A stretch of DNA of 64,000 bases. Origin: UBA1737 sp964541525. Its GTDB lineage: Bacteria; Bacillota_I; Bacilli_A; ML615J-28; CAG-313. This document shows, piece after piece, positions 53,742 through 61,979 of this stretch. Each line of letters begins with the position of its first letter. Positions within the stretch are counted from its first letter, which is position 1. The translations under genes were made by a program, and so were the position numbers. The stretch lies in NCBI GenBank assembly GCA_964541525.1, contig CAZIQF010000007.1, positions 1 to 64,000 on the forward strand, written 5' to 3'. The notes beneath the pieces are model-generated. The model searched no databases. It saw only the letters and a program-made list of their open reading frames with translations, and had not been told where the DNA came from.

Positions 53742-54324
53742 AGTTCACTATTCAATTTTCTTTTTGGTTTTAATTAGTTTATTTACAGATAATTTATTTA
53801 AAATTCTTGTAATTCTTTTATGTATTATTATCCATGAATTTGCCCATTTCATCGCTTTATCCTATTATAAAAAACAACTGGTTAGTATTGAAATATCGTT
53901 AATCGGGGGCATGATGAATGCTGATAAAGAAGGCTTATCACTAAAAGCCAAATTAATTGTTAATCTATCAGGGGTTTTTGCCAATTTATTAATTATAATT
54001 GGTTTACAAATCTTTAATTTTAATCAACCATTTTTAATTAGTTATAACTTGCTTATGATTATTTTTAACTTAATTCCGATTATTCCCCTAGATGGATATC
54101 AAGTTTTAAATGATATTTTATTAAGTGTTTATGAAGAAGAATTTACCTTTGTTATTATTAAATCCATTGATATTATCTGTTTAATTATTTTAGGTATTAT
54201 TTTGCTGTGGCTAAAAATTTATGGTTTATTCTTTATTTGGTTATTTCTTATATACAAATTGTATATGTATAATTTAGATGACAAAAAATTAAAAAAATAC
54301 TTTTTACTTTATCGTAATACTTAA
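53722..54324 (+). CDS. spoIVFB: SpoIVFB-like M50 intramembrane metalloprotease
   Basis: 200 aa, shorter than Bacillus SpoIVFB (288 aa) because the C-terminal CBS domain is absent. Several membrane helices. Zinc motif HEFAH in IIIHEFAHFIALSYY and the third-ligand segment NLIPIIPLDGYQ. SpoIVFB cleaves pro-sigma-K in the mother cell. Overlaps the preceding gene by 20 bases (ATG 53722; a second ATG at 53728 is possible). In Bacillus spoIVFAB is followed by rplU; here about 6.6 kb lies between. Confidence 0.83.
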   Translation: MKMPKIRVHYSIFFLVLISLFTDNLFKILVILLCIIIHEFAHFIALSYYKKQLVSIEISLIGGMMNADKEGLSLKAKLIVNLSGVFANLLIIIGLQIFNFNQPFLISYNLLMIIFNLIPIIPLDGYQVLNDILLSVYEEEFTFVIIKSIDIICLIILGIILLWLKIYGLFFIWLFLIYKLYMYNLDDKKLKKYFLLYRNT

Positions 54325-54396
54325 TTTTATTATCATATTTCATTATATTATTAAAAAAAATTGTTATAATATCAATATAAAAACAAGAGGTATCCA

Positions 54397-55371
54397 ATGA
54401 AAAATAAAAAATATTTTATCTTATTATCCATATTTGTCATCGCCTTAATTGGTATTATCATCGGTATTGTTTTAAAAAATAATCAAGAAGAAGAAAATCA
54501 ACCCGAACATAGTGAAGAATACTTAGCTACAGAAAAAATTTTTAATTTCTCTTTATCGGAAGATGGATCTTATTATATCATCAATGGTCTAAAATCAGCT
54601 TATCAAAATGAACATACACTTACAATTCCAAATACGATTGATAATATTCCTGTTAAAAAATTAGTTGATAATATTTATGGTAACTTTGATAGCTTTAAGA
54701 AGATTAATGTAATAATAATTCCAGCAAATATTGAATATATAGGTACTAAAAGCAATGATTTAGGAATTTTAAATCACGGAACCTATGGTGATTCATTCTT
54801 AACAGCCCACAATAGCCAAACGATTGCAATAAATGTTGATCCTAATAATAAAGTATATGCATCAGTTGATGGAGTATTATTCAGTAAAGATTTATCAGTT
54901 TTAATTCGCTATCCTAATAACAAATATCAAGAAGGTGGAAGATTAAATTATAATGTTCCAGATACGGTTGAAGAAGTTTATGCTAAGGCTTTTTATTGTA
55001 ACACTAAACTAACTAGTATTACCTTATCTAATATCGTAAAAAAAATTGGATCGGAAGCTTTTTATGAATGTGAAAACTTAAACCAAATTGATTTTAATCA
55101 AAATCTAGAAATTATTGAAAGTGATGCTTTTAGAGGATGTAATTTACAACGAATTATTTTACCAACAAGCATCACAACAATTAAAAGTCGTGCTTTTGCT
55201 TACAATGCACAGTTAGTTGAAATTTTTATCGATGTTAACGTTAAAGAATTTGGTGGTAATATTTTTACTAGTTGTAATGAAGCACTTACAATTTATACTC
55301 CCGAAACTAATGTTAATCAATTAAAAACTCATGAGAATTTAATTAATTATAAAATTGAACCAGCTAAATAA
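54397..55371 (+). CDS. Membrane-anchored BspA-type leucine-rich-repeat protein
   Basis: 324 aa. An N-terminal hydrophobic anchor (about 6-28) without a lipobox, then an outer domain with LRR_5/BspA-type repeats, clearest at IGSEAFYECENLNQIDF, IIESDAFRGCNLQRIIL and TIKSRAFAYNAQLVEIFI. These repeats form surface-exposed solenoids often linked to adhesion or protein binding. Partner unknown. Extended TGTTATAAT (54362-54370) and AAGAGG precede it; own terminator. It lies between spoIVFB and ppdK with no functional link I can see. Confidence 0.85.
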   Translation: MKNKKYFILLSIFVIALIGIIIGIVLKNNQEEENQPEHSEEYLATEKIFNFSLSEDGSYYIINGLKSAYQNEHTLTIPNTIDNIPVKKLVDNIYGNFDSFKKINVIIIPANIEYIGTKSNDLGILNHGTYGDSFLTAHNSQTIAINVDPNNKVYASVDGVLFSKDLSVLIRYPNNKYQEGGRLNYNVPDTVEEVYAKAFYCNTKLTSITLSNIVKKIGSEAFYECENLNQIDFNQNLEIIESDAFRGCNLQRIILPTSITTIKSRAFAYNAQLVEIFIDVNVKEFGGNIFTSCNEALTIYTPETNVNQLKTHENLINYKIEPAK

Positions 55372-55407
55372 CAAAAGAATGATTTATGCAAGTAGATCAT
55401 TCTTTTT
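55372..55407 (+). terminator. Terminator after the LRR gene
   Basis: Stem AAAAGAATGAT/ATCATTCTTTT with T-run. Confidence 0.85.
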
Positions 55408-55427
55408 AAATCTTCAAAACAATTTAA

Positions 55428-55456
55428 TTGTATAAAAGTTAAAAATATGCTATAAT
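55428..55456 (+). promoter_or_regulatory. Sigma-A-type promoter of ppdK
   Basis: TTGTAT (55428-55433), 17 bases, TATAAT (55451-55456) with extended TGC. Confidence 0.7.
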
Positions 55457-55497
55457 ATGTCCGTAAAGTTATACAACAATAAAAAAAGGAGAAAAAT

Positions 55498-58122
55498 ATG
55501 AGTAAATTTGTTTATTTATTCGCTGAAGGTAACGCTTCAATGCGTAATCTTTTAGGTGGTAAAGGTGCTAATCTTGCTGAAATGACAAGTTTAGGTTTAC
55601 CTGTTCCTCATGGTTTTACTGTTACAACTGAAGCTTGTACAAAATACTATGATGATGGTAAAACTTTATCACAAGAAGTTATTGATCAAATCTTTGCTGC
55701 TTTAAAAGTTGTAGAAGAACAACAAGGTAAAAAATTTGGTGATAACGCTAATCCATTATTAGTATCAGTAAGAAGTGGAGCTCGTGCTTCAATGCCAGGG
55801 ATGATGGATACAATCTTAAATTTAGGTTTAAATGATGTATCTGTTGAAGGTTTAGCTAACCTTACTAGTAATCCTCGTTTTGCTTACGATTCATATCGTC
55901 GTTTTATTCAAATGTTTGCTGATGTAGTTATGGAAATTGACAAAGCTAACTTTGAAGCATTAATGGATGCAATGAAAGAAGCAAAAGGAGTAAAATTAGA
56001 CACTGAATTAGATGCTGATGATTTAAAAAAATTAGTTGGCCAATTTAAAGTTCGTTATGCAGAATTAAAAGGTGAACCTTTCCCACAAGAACCTAATGTT
56101 CAATTAATTGAAGCAGTTAAAGCTGTTTTTAGATCATGGGATAATCCTCGTGCAAACGTTTATCGTCGTTTAAATGGTATTCCTTATTCTTGGGGAACTG
56201 CCGTAAATGTACAATCAATGGTATTTGGTAATATGGGTCCTACATCAGGTACTGGTGTTGCATTCTCAAGAAACCCTGCTACTGGTGAAAATGTTTTATA
56301 TGGTGAATATTTATTTAATGCTCAAGGTGAAGATGTTGTTGCAGGTATTCGTACTCCACAACCTATTGCTCACTTAAGAGAAGACAATCCACAAGTCTAT
56401 GAACAATTTAAAGAAGTTGCATTAAAGCTTGAAAAGCATTACCGCGATATGCAAGATATGGAATTTACAATTGAAAATGGTAAATTATTTATGCTTCAAA
56501 CTCGTAATGGTAAGAGAACTGCTCAAGCTGCATTAAAGATCGCTATTGATTTACAAAAAGAAGGCTTAATTACTGAACAAGAAGCTGTATTAATGGTAGA
56601 ACCTAAATCACTAGATACTTTATTACATAAAGGTTTTGACCCAGCTGCATTAAAAGCTGCTAAACCGATTACAAAAGGCTTAAATGCATCTCCTGGTGCT
56701 GCTTCAGGTCAAGTAGTATTTACTGCTGAAGCTGCTAAAGAATGGAATGAAAATGGTAAAAAAGTTGTTCTAGTAAGAATGGAAACTTCTCCAGAAGATA
56801 TCGAAGGTATGATTGCTTCTCAAGGTATTTTAACTGGCCGTGGTGGTATGACAAGCCATGCAGCAGTTGTTGCTCGTGGTATGGGTACTCCATGTGTTGC
56901 TGGTGCTGGTGAAATCAAAGTTAACGAAGAAGAAAAATACTTTGAAGTTAATGGCACTAGATACTGTGAAGGTGATTGGATCTCATTTGATGGTTCAACT
57001 GGTTATGTTTATGGTGAAGCGATTGCTACAGTTGATGCTGCTATTTCAGGTGATTTCAAAACATTAATGGATTGGGCTGACAAATATCGTGCATTAAAAG
57101 TTAGAACTAATGCTGATAATCCTCGTGATGCTAAAGTTGCAAATGACTTTGGTGCTGAAGGTGTAGGTCTTTGCCGTACTGAACATATGTTCTTTGAAGG
57201 TAATCGTATCATGGCTATCCGTGAAATGATTATTGCTGACAATGTTGAAGATCGTAAAAAAGCTCTTGCAAAATTATTACCAATGCAAAGAGAAGACTTC
57301 ATTGGCATTTACAAAGCTATGGAAGGTAAGAATGTTACTGTTCGTTACTTAGATCCACCTCTACATGAATTTGTTCCTCATACTGAAGAAGAAATGAAAG
57401 AATTAGCTGAACAAATGGGTGTTTCATTTGAAAAAGTTAAATCAATTGTTGAAGGCTTACATGAATTTAACCCAATGTTAGGACATCGTGGTTGTCGTTT
57501 ATCAATTACATACCCAGAAATTGCTGAAATGCAAACAAGAGCTGTTATTGAAGCTGCAATCGCTGTTAACAAAGAAGGTTACAATGTAACACCTGAAATT
57601 ATGATCCCACTTGTTGGTGATGTAAAAGAATTAAAATATGTTCATGAAGTAGTTAAAGCTACAGCTGATCAAGTTATCAAAGAAGCTGGTGTAGCACTTG
57701 AATATAAATTTGGTACAATGATTGAAGTTCCTCGTGGTGCTTTAACAGCTGGTGAAATTGCTGAAGTTGCTGAATTCTTTAGTTTTGGTACAAATGACTT
57801 AACTCAAATGACATTTGGTTTCAGTCGTGATGATGCTGGTAAATTCTTAGAAGATTACTACACTAAAAAAGTATTTGAAAGCGATCCATTCGCTCACTTA
57901 GATCAAAATGGTGTTGGAAAATTAGTTGAAATGGCAGTTAAAGCTGGTCATGAAACTAGAGCAGATATTCATTGTGGTATTTGTGGTGAACATGGTGGTG
58001 ACCCTGAATCAATTGAATTCTGTCATCGTGCAGGTTTAGATTATGTTTCTTGTTCTCCATATCGTGTACCAATTGCTCGCTTAGCAGCTGCTCACGCTAA
58101 TATCAAATTCCCAAGAAAATAA
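55498..58122 (+). CDS. ppdK: Pyruvate, phosphate dikinase
   Basis: 874 aa, normal length. Interconverts PEP + AMP + PPi and pyruvate + ATP + Pi, so it can act in glycolysis with PPi or in gluconeogenesis. Seen: N-terminal ATP-grasp (GGKGANLAEM, SVRSGARASMPGMMDT), swivelling domain with catalytic His in GRGGMTSHAAVVARGMGTPCVAG, and PEP-binding barrel with GLCRTEHMFF, LGHRGCRL, FSFGTNDLTQMTFGFSRDD and HCGICGEHGGDP. Codons are more uniform than in the neighbours, as in highly expressed genes. GGAG before the ATG; own promoter and terminator. Confidence 0.98.
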   Translation: MSKFVYLFAEGNASMRNLLGGKGANLAEMTSLGLPVPHGFTVTTEACTKYYDDGKTLSQEVIDQIFAALKVVEEQQGKKFGDNANPLLVSVRSGARASMPGMMDTILNLGLNDVSVEGLANLTSNPRFAYDSYRRFIQMFADVVMEIDKANFEALMDAMKEAKGVKLDTELDADDLKKLVGQFKVRYAELKGEPFPQEPNVQLIEAVKAVFRSWDNPRANVYRRLNGIPYSWGTAVNVQSMVFGNMGPTSGTGVAFSRNPATGENVLYGEYLFNAQGEDVVAGIRTPQPIAHLREDNPQVYEQFKEVALKLEKHYRDMQDMEFTIENGKLFMLQTRNGKRTAQAALKIAIDLQKEGLITEQEAVLMVEPKSLDTLLHKGFDPAALKAAKPITKGLNASPGAASGQVVFTAEAAKEWNENGKKVVLVRMETSPEDIEGMIASQGILTGRGGMTSHAAVVARGMGTPCVAGAGEIKVNEEEKYFEVNGTRYCEGDWISFDGSTGYVYGEAIATVDAAISGDFKTLMDWADKYRALKVRTNADNPRDAKVANDFGAEGVGLCRTEHMFFEGNRIMAIREMIIADNVEDRKKALAKLLPMQREDFIGIYKAMEGKNVTVRYLDPPLHEFVPHTEEEMKELAEQMGVSFEKVKSIVEGLHEFNPMLGHRGCRLSITYPEIAEMQTRAVIEAAIAVNKEGYNVTPEIMIPLVGDVKELKYVHEVVKATADQVIKEAGVALEYKFGTMIEVPRGALTAGEIAEVAEFFSFGTNDLTQMTFGFSRDDAGKFLEDYYTKKVFESDPFAHLDQNGVGKLVEMAVKAGHETRADIHCGICGEHGGDPESIEFCHRAGLDYVSCSPYRVPIARLAAAHANIKFPRK

Positions 58123-58132
58123 TTAAATAGTT

Positions 58133-58162
58133 AGGGTTCACATTAATGTGAACTCTTTTTTT
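58133..58162 (+). terminator. Terminator after ppdK
   Basis: Perfect palindrome GTTCACATTAATGTGAAC (58136-58153) followed by a T-run. Confidence 0.85.
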
Positions 58163-58224
58163 CATATCAGTAGCAAATTTTATAATCTTGTGTTAAAATA
58201 AGATTAAGAAAATAGAGGTTTGAA

Positions 58225-59319
58225 ATGCGAAAAAAAAGAAAACAAATTAAGTATTCACATTATGGTATTGCTGTTATTTCACTAATTGTATTTCTAGTAA
58301 TAAGTGTTATTGCAATTTTAAAATACTATCAAGATTTAGCAGATAATATGCAAGATAATCATTATCAATCAACTGTTGATACTGATGAATTGCAAATCAC
58401 TTTTTTAGAAACAGGAAACAAATATACTGGTGATGCAATTTATATTAAAGCAGGAGATAATGATATTTTAATTGATGCCGGATCTAGAAAATCATCTGCT
58501 ACTACGATCATTAATTATTTAAATGAAACAATGGCTGATAATACTTTAGAGTATGTGATTGCGACTCATGCACATCAGGATCATATTGCAGGATTTGTTG
58601 GACTAAAAGATGAAGGCGGAATTTTTGATCATTTTGTGTGCCAAACAATTATCGATTTTCCCCTAACAAATTCATCATCACAAATATATCAAGACTATGT
58701 AACTAAAAGAAATGAAGAAATTAGTTTAGGTGCGACTCATTATACAGCTTTAGAATGTTACAATAATCAAAACGGTGCTTCGAGAATTATTGAACTTGGT
58801 AATAATATTAAAATGGAAATCCTTTATAACTACTACTATGATCATCAAACATCTAATGAAAATAATTATTCAGTATGCTTGCTATTAACACAGAATAATA
58901 AAAATTTTTTATTCACTGGTGATTTAGAAGCAGAAGGTGAAGCATATTTAGTTGAATATAATGAACTTCCGGAAGTAGAAGTTTATAAAGCGGCTCATCA
59001 TGGATCTTATACAGCTAATAGTACAACTATTTTAGATGTAATAAAACCTAAAATTATTTGTATTTGCTGTTGCGCAGGTAGTGATGAATATACTAGTAAT
59101 AATTTAAATATGTTTCCTGCTCAAGCTTTCATCAGTCGTATTTGCAAATATACGGATCAAGTTTATGTCACATCATTAAGTACAAATGAAGGTTTTACTT
59201 CAATGAATGGTAATATTAATATTACCTCTACAATTGATCAAACAATTGTCAATTGTTCCAATAATAATCTAATTTTAAAAGAAACAACATGGTTTAAGGA
59301 AAATAGAAAGTGGGAATAA
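58225..59319 (+). CDS. Membrane-anchored metallo-beta-lactamase-fold hydrolase (ComEC C-terminal type)
   Basis: 364 aa. One N-terminal helix (about 14-34), then an outer MBL domain with H115-x-H117-x-D119-H120 (ATHAHQDH), the LIDAGSR strand, FTGDLEAEGE and AAHHGSYTANS. This is the ComEC/Rec2 C-terminal-like group, many of which are secreted nucleases or phosphodiesterases. No ComEC membrane channel domain is attached. AGAGG before the ATG. One base separates it from the CYTH gene, so the two are co-translated. Substrate unknown. Confidence 0.85.
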   Translation: MRKKRKQIKYSHYGIAVISLIVFLVISVIAILKYYQDLADNMQDNHYQSTVDTDELQITFLETGNKYTGDAIYIKAGDNDILIDAGSRKSSATTIINYLNETMADNTLEYVIATHAHQDHIAGFVGLKDEGGIFDHFVCQTIIDFPLTNSSSQIYQDYVTKRNEEISLGATHYTALECYNNQNGASRIIELGNNIKMEILYNYYYDHQTSNENNYSVCLLLTQNNKNFLFTGDLEAEGEAYLVEYNELPEVEVYKAAHHGSYTANSTTILDVIKPKIICICCCAGSDEYTSNNLNMFPAQAFISRICKYTDQVYVTSLSTNEGFTSMNGNINITSTIDQTIVNCSNNNLILKETTWFKENRKWE

Positions 59320-59320
59320 A

Positions 59321-59845
59321 ATGCAAATAGAAACAGAAGTTAAATATCTAATTGATCAACTACCGAATGATTTACCTCAACCTAACTATATCGAACAACG
59401 TTATTTTTCAATGAGCGGAAAAGAAGAAGTATTAAAACGAATATTTGATTTAGAATCCCTTTCAGAGATTAAAACAAGTCGTATTAGAATGATAAAAACA
59501 GACCAAACAAAATATGTTTTAACACTTAAAACTAGTGGACTATATTCGAGAAAAGAATATGAACAAGTCATTGATTATGAATTATATCAAGAATTACTAC
59601 ATCAACCAATTAAAACTTGTATTATTAAAAATCGATATGTAATTAATCACAGTGGTTTTACCTTTGAATTTGATGAATATCTAAATCTTAAGCAACCACT
59701 TTATACAGTTGAAGTTGAACTTGAAAATTTAGATCATATCAAAGAAATTGAACTTATTTTAAAAAATACATTTAAACTCAAATATCTAGATGTCACACTT
59801 AATCCAAAATATAAAAATAGTAATTTAAAAAAATTTTTTGGTTAA
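59321..59845 (+). CDS. CYTH-domain protein (putative triphosphatase)
   Basis: 174 aa. The defining ExExK motif is E4-T-E6-V-K8, followed by alternating charged strands (SRIRMIKT, YVLTLKTSG, RKEYEQVI, FEFDEYLNLKQPLYTVEVELE) that line the tunnel in CYTH enzymes. Members hydrolyse tripolyphosphate, thiamine triphosphate or make cAMP; the substrate here is not known. Coupled to the MBL gene. Confidence 0.82.
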   Translation: MQIETEVKYLIDQLPNDLPQPNYIEQRYFSMSGKEEVLKRIFDLESLSEIKTSRIRMIKTDQTKYVLTLKTSGLYSRKEYEQVIDYELYQELLHQPIKTCIIKNRYVINHSGFTFEFDEYLNLKQPLYTVEVELENLDHIKEIELILKNTFKLKYLDVTLNPKYKNSNLKKFFG

Positions 59846-59914
59846 TAAAAAGTCATTTCTCAGCGAATGAAATTTTAAAAGTTAGATCTTTGATTATTCA
59901 AACGCTCAAAATGC

Positions 59915-60027
59915 TTCTACAAGTGAAGTACTCAATATTCTGATTACAGAATAACTGAATACTTCACTTTTTTTATGTAGAAATCACGTTCTACTTTTAG
60001 TAGAATCTAAATTTTAACCTCGTAGAA
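59915..60027. repeat. Cluster of five GTAGAA/TTCTAC hexamers
   Basis: TTCTAC at 59915 and 59989, GTAGAA at 59977, 60000 and 60022. They make the dyads GTAGAA-6-TTCTAC (59977-59994) and TTCTAC-5-GTAGAA (59989-60005). The outer pair 59915/59977 flanks the terminator. Lies upstream of the HlyIII promoter. Confidence 0.6.
59921..59974 (+). terminator. Strong terminator after the CYTH gene
   Basis: Long stem of about 22 bp: AAGTGAAGTA-TCA-ATTCTG pairing with CAGAAT-TGA-TACTTCACTT, 4-base loop ATTA, then seven T. One small bulge and one G-T type mismatch. Confidence 0.8.
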
Positions 60028-60067
60028 TAAATATATTAACTAAGAGAATATAATTATAAAGGGTAGG

Positions 60068-60096
60068 GTGACATTTATTTAATAGTAAGATATAAT
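60068..60096 (+). promoter_or_regulatory. Sigma-A-type promoter of the HlyIII gene
   Basis: GTGACA (60068-60073, 5 of 6), 17 bases, TATAAT (60091-60096). Confidence 0.7.
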
Positions 60097-60123
60097 ATTT
60101 GTAGCTAGGAGGCGAATTATAAT

Positions 60124-60807
60124 ATGACTTATCAAAAACTAATTACCGAACCAATGCCTAAATATTCATTAGGTGAAGAAATTTTTAACTATGTTTCCCA
60201 TATTATAGGGGGAGCGATCGGAATTTTTATTGTTATCTTTTGTTCAATTTATGGTGGAATTAATAAAATCGGTGGATTAAATATTTTATCATTAATTATT
60301 TTTGGTGTAACAACGATTTTTCTTTATACAATGTCAAGTCTGTATCATGGACTAAAGGCAAATAGTATTTCGAAACGAATATTCCGCATCTTTGATCATT
60401 GTTCAATTTATTTATTGATAGCTGGAACATACACACCTATTTGTGTGATTGGTTTGAAAGGTTCTATCTATTGTCCGATTGTATTACTGATTGAATGGAT
60501 TGGAGCAATCATTGGTATTACTTGTAATGCAATAGATATGCACAATCGGTTTGTAAAAATACTTTCGATGATTCTCTATATCGTGTTAGGATGGGGAATC
60601 ATAGCGATGCCTGGTGCCATCAAGTTACTTTCTAATTATCAATTCTTAATGATTTTATTAGGGGGAATTGGTTATACTATTGGTGTAGTCTTTTTTAGTT
60701 TAGGATCAAAAAAGAAGTGGTTTCATTCTATTTTTCATATTTTTTGTTGTATCGGTACCATTCTACAAATGTTTGGAATCCTAGATATTATGTTTAACAT
60801 TAAATAG
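60124..60807 (+). CDS. Hemolysin III/PAQR-family membrane protein
   Basis: 227 aa, seven membrane helices. Family landmarks: GEEIFNYVSHIIGGAIG, SSLYHGL, FDHCSIYLLIAGTYTP and the C-terminal HSIFHIF; these His residues and the Asp form the metal site of PAQR proteins. Similar to YplQ/YqfA. The haemolysin name is historical; a role in membrane-lipid homeostasis is likelier. TAGGAGG before the ATG. Confidence 0.93.
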   Translation: MTYQKLITEPMPKYSLGEEIFNYVSHIIGGAIGIFIVIFCSIYGGINKIGGLNILSLIIFGVTTIFLYTMSSLYHGLKANSISKRIFRIFDHCSIYLLIAGTYTPICVIGLKGSIYCPIVLLIEWIGAIIGITCNAIDMHNRFVKILSMILYIVLGWGIIAMPGAIKLLSNYQFLMILLGGIGYTIGVVFFSLGSKKKWFHSIFHIFCCIGTILQMFGILDIMFNIK

Positions 60808-60820
60808 TAAAACTATTTAT

Positions 60821-60849
60821 TTGCAAAAAAAATTAAAATAGTGTATAAT
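60821..60849 (+). promoter_or_regulatory. Sigma-A-type promoter of rplU-prp-rpmA
   Basis: TTGCAA (60821-60826), 17 bases, TATAAT (60844-60849). Confidence 0.75.
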
Positions 60850-60869
60850 ATATTCGTTGCATAATCTAA

Positions 60870-60947
60870 AAAGGTAAGCAACCGCACAGAATGAGTCTAC
60901 AAGCATAATTTATATTATCACTCTTATGGCGTGTCTTAATTTTAATG
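60870..60947 (+). ncRNA. L21 leader-like RNA
   Basis: About 110 bases separate the promoter from rplU. The segment from GGTAAGCAACCGCACAG to CTTATGGCGTG has the sequence feel and place of the Firmicute L21 leader, with GAATGAGT able to pair with ACTCTTA. It is expected to bind L21 and control the operon. Not folded here. Confidence 0.6.
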
Positions 60948-60962
60948 AGGAGGTGCTTTTAG

Positions 60963-61262
60963 ATGTACGCAATTTTTGTAGTAGGCGGTAAACAATATCG
61001 TGCTCAAGAAGGTGATGTACTTTACGTTGAAAAACTAGAAGGTGAAGCAGGAAGCGAAGTTGTTTTTGACCAAGTTCTATTAGTTGGTGACAAAATCGGT
61101 CAACCATATGTAGAAGGAGCAAAAGTAACTGGCACGATTGAAAAGCAAGGACTAGGAAAAAAGATCGTTGTTTTCAAATACAAATCTAAGAAAAATGAAC
61201 GTAAAAAACAAGGTCATCGTCAAGCTTATACTAAAGTTACAGTAAAAAGTATTGTTGCTTAG
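60963..61262 (+). CDS. rplU: 50S ribosomal protein L21
   Basis: 99 aa. MYAIFVVGGKQYRAQEGDVLYVEKL opening and the C-terminal FKYKSKKNERKKQGHRQAYT are diagnostic. GAGGAGGTG before the ATG. rplU-prp-rpmA-obg order is as in Bacillus. Confidence 0.98.
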   Translation: MYAIFVVGGKQYRAQEGDVLYVEKLEGEAGSEVVFDQVLLVGDKIGQPYVEGAKVTGTIEKQGLGKKIVVFKYKSKKNERKKQGHRQAYTKVTVKSIVA

Positions 61263-61277
61263 TAATAGAGGTTTCTA

Positions 61278-61610
61278 ATGACGAAAATTATCGTTAAGTA
61301 CGATAAATCCTTATGTTCTTTTATTGAAATTAGTGGTCACGCTGGCTATGCTGAAAGTGGTTATGATATAGTTTGTAGTGGGATCACAATTGCGACTTAT
61401 ACTTCAATTAATTTGATTGATAAGATTAATCATCACTGTTACAAATTGAATGTAAATGAAAAGTCGGGATTTCTTCATTTAGATTTGGATAATCAATTAT
61501 TAGATGAACAAGAAATTAAATTCATTGATTTAATTATTACTAACTTAATTGATATGTATGAAGAAATTAAAAGAAATTATCCAAAATATTTGAAAATCGA
61601 AATTTTATAG
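61278..61610 (+). CDS. prp: Ribosomal-processing cysteine protease Prp
   Basis: 110 aa (YsxB family). Removes the N-terminal extension of L27. Catalytic pair His21 (SGHAGYA) and Cys33 (DIVCSGIT) are present. Lies between rplU and rpmA, 15 and 9 bases from its neighbours. Confidence 0.95.
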   Translation: MTKIIVKYDKSLCSFIEISGHAGYAESGYDIVCSGITIATYTSINLIDKINHHCYKLNVNEKSGFLHLDLDNQLLDEQEIKFIDLIITNLIDMYEEIKRNYPKYLKIEIL

Positions 61611-61619
61611 GAGGTTGCC

Positions 61620-61901
61620 ATGATTAGATTTAATTTACAATTATTTGCATCTAAAAAAGGTGTTAGTTCTACTAAAAATGGACGTGATTCAATTGGTAGA
61701 CGTTTAGGTGCTAAATTATCAGATGGTCAATTTGCTACTGCTGGTTCTATTATCTACCGTCAAAGAGGAACAAAAGTTCATCCAGGAAACAATGTTGGTA
61801 TTGGTAAAGATGATACTTTATTCTGTTTAATTGATGGTATCGTTAAATACGAAGCAAAAGGTGCAGGTAAGAAGCAAGTATCAGTTTATCCAGCTGAATA
61901 A
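61620..61901 (+). CDS. rpmA: 50S ribosomal protein L27 (with cleavable N-terminus)
   Basis: 93 aa. MIRFNLQLFASKKG is the Firmicute extension; Prp is known to cut such sites after the Phe (here F9/A10), exposing the L27 N-terminus that reaches the peptidyl-transferase centre. The body has SSTKNGRDSIGRRLGAK and IIYRQRGTKVHPGNNVGIGKDDTLF. GGAGGTT before the ATG. Confidence 0.98.
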   Translation: MIRFNLQLFASKKGVSSTKNGRDSIGRRLGAKLSDGQFATAGSIIYRQRGTKVHPGNNVGIGKDDTLFCLIDGIVKYEAKGAGKKQVSVYPAE

Positions 61902-61927
61902 TTGATTACATTTAACATTGTAAAAAT

Positions 61928-61960
61928 AAAGGCACTTAAAGATTAAGTGTCTTTTATTTT
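61928..61960 (+). terminator. Terminator after rpmA
   Basis: Stem CACTTAA/TTAAGTG (extended by AAGG/TCTT) followed by T-rich DNA. Confidence 0.75.
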
Positions 61961-61979
61961 GTTAAAAAGGAGGCTAAAA

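Noticed and set aside
59840..60120. A miniature transposable element at the inverted repeat
   Set aside because: The main arm ends in a T-run typical of a terminator, no target duplication is visible and no second copy was noticed in the window.
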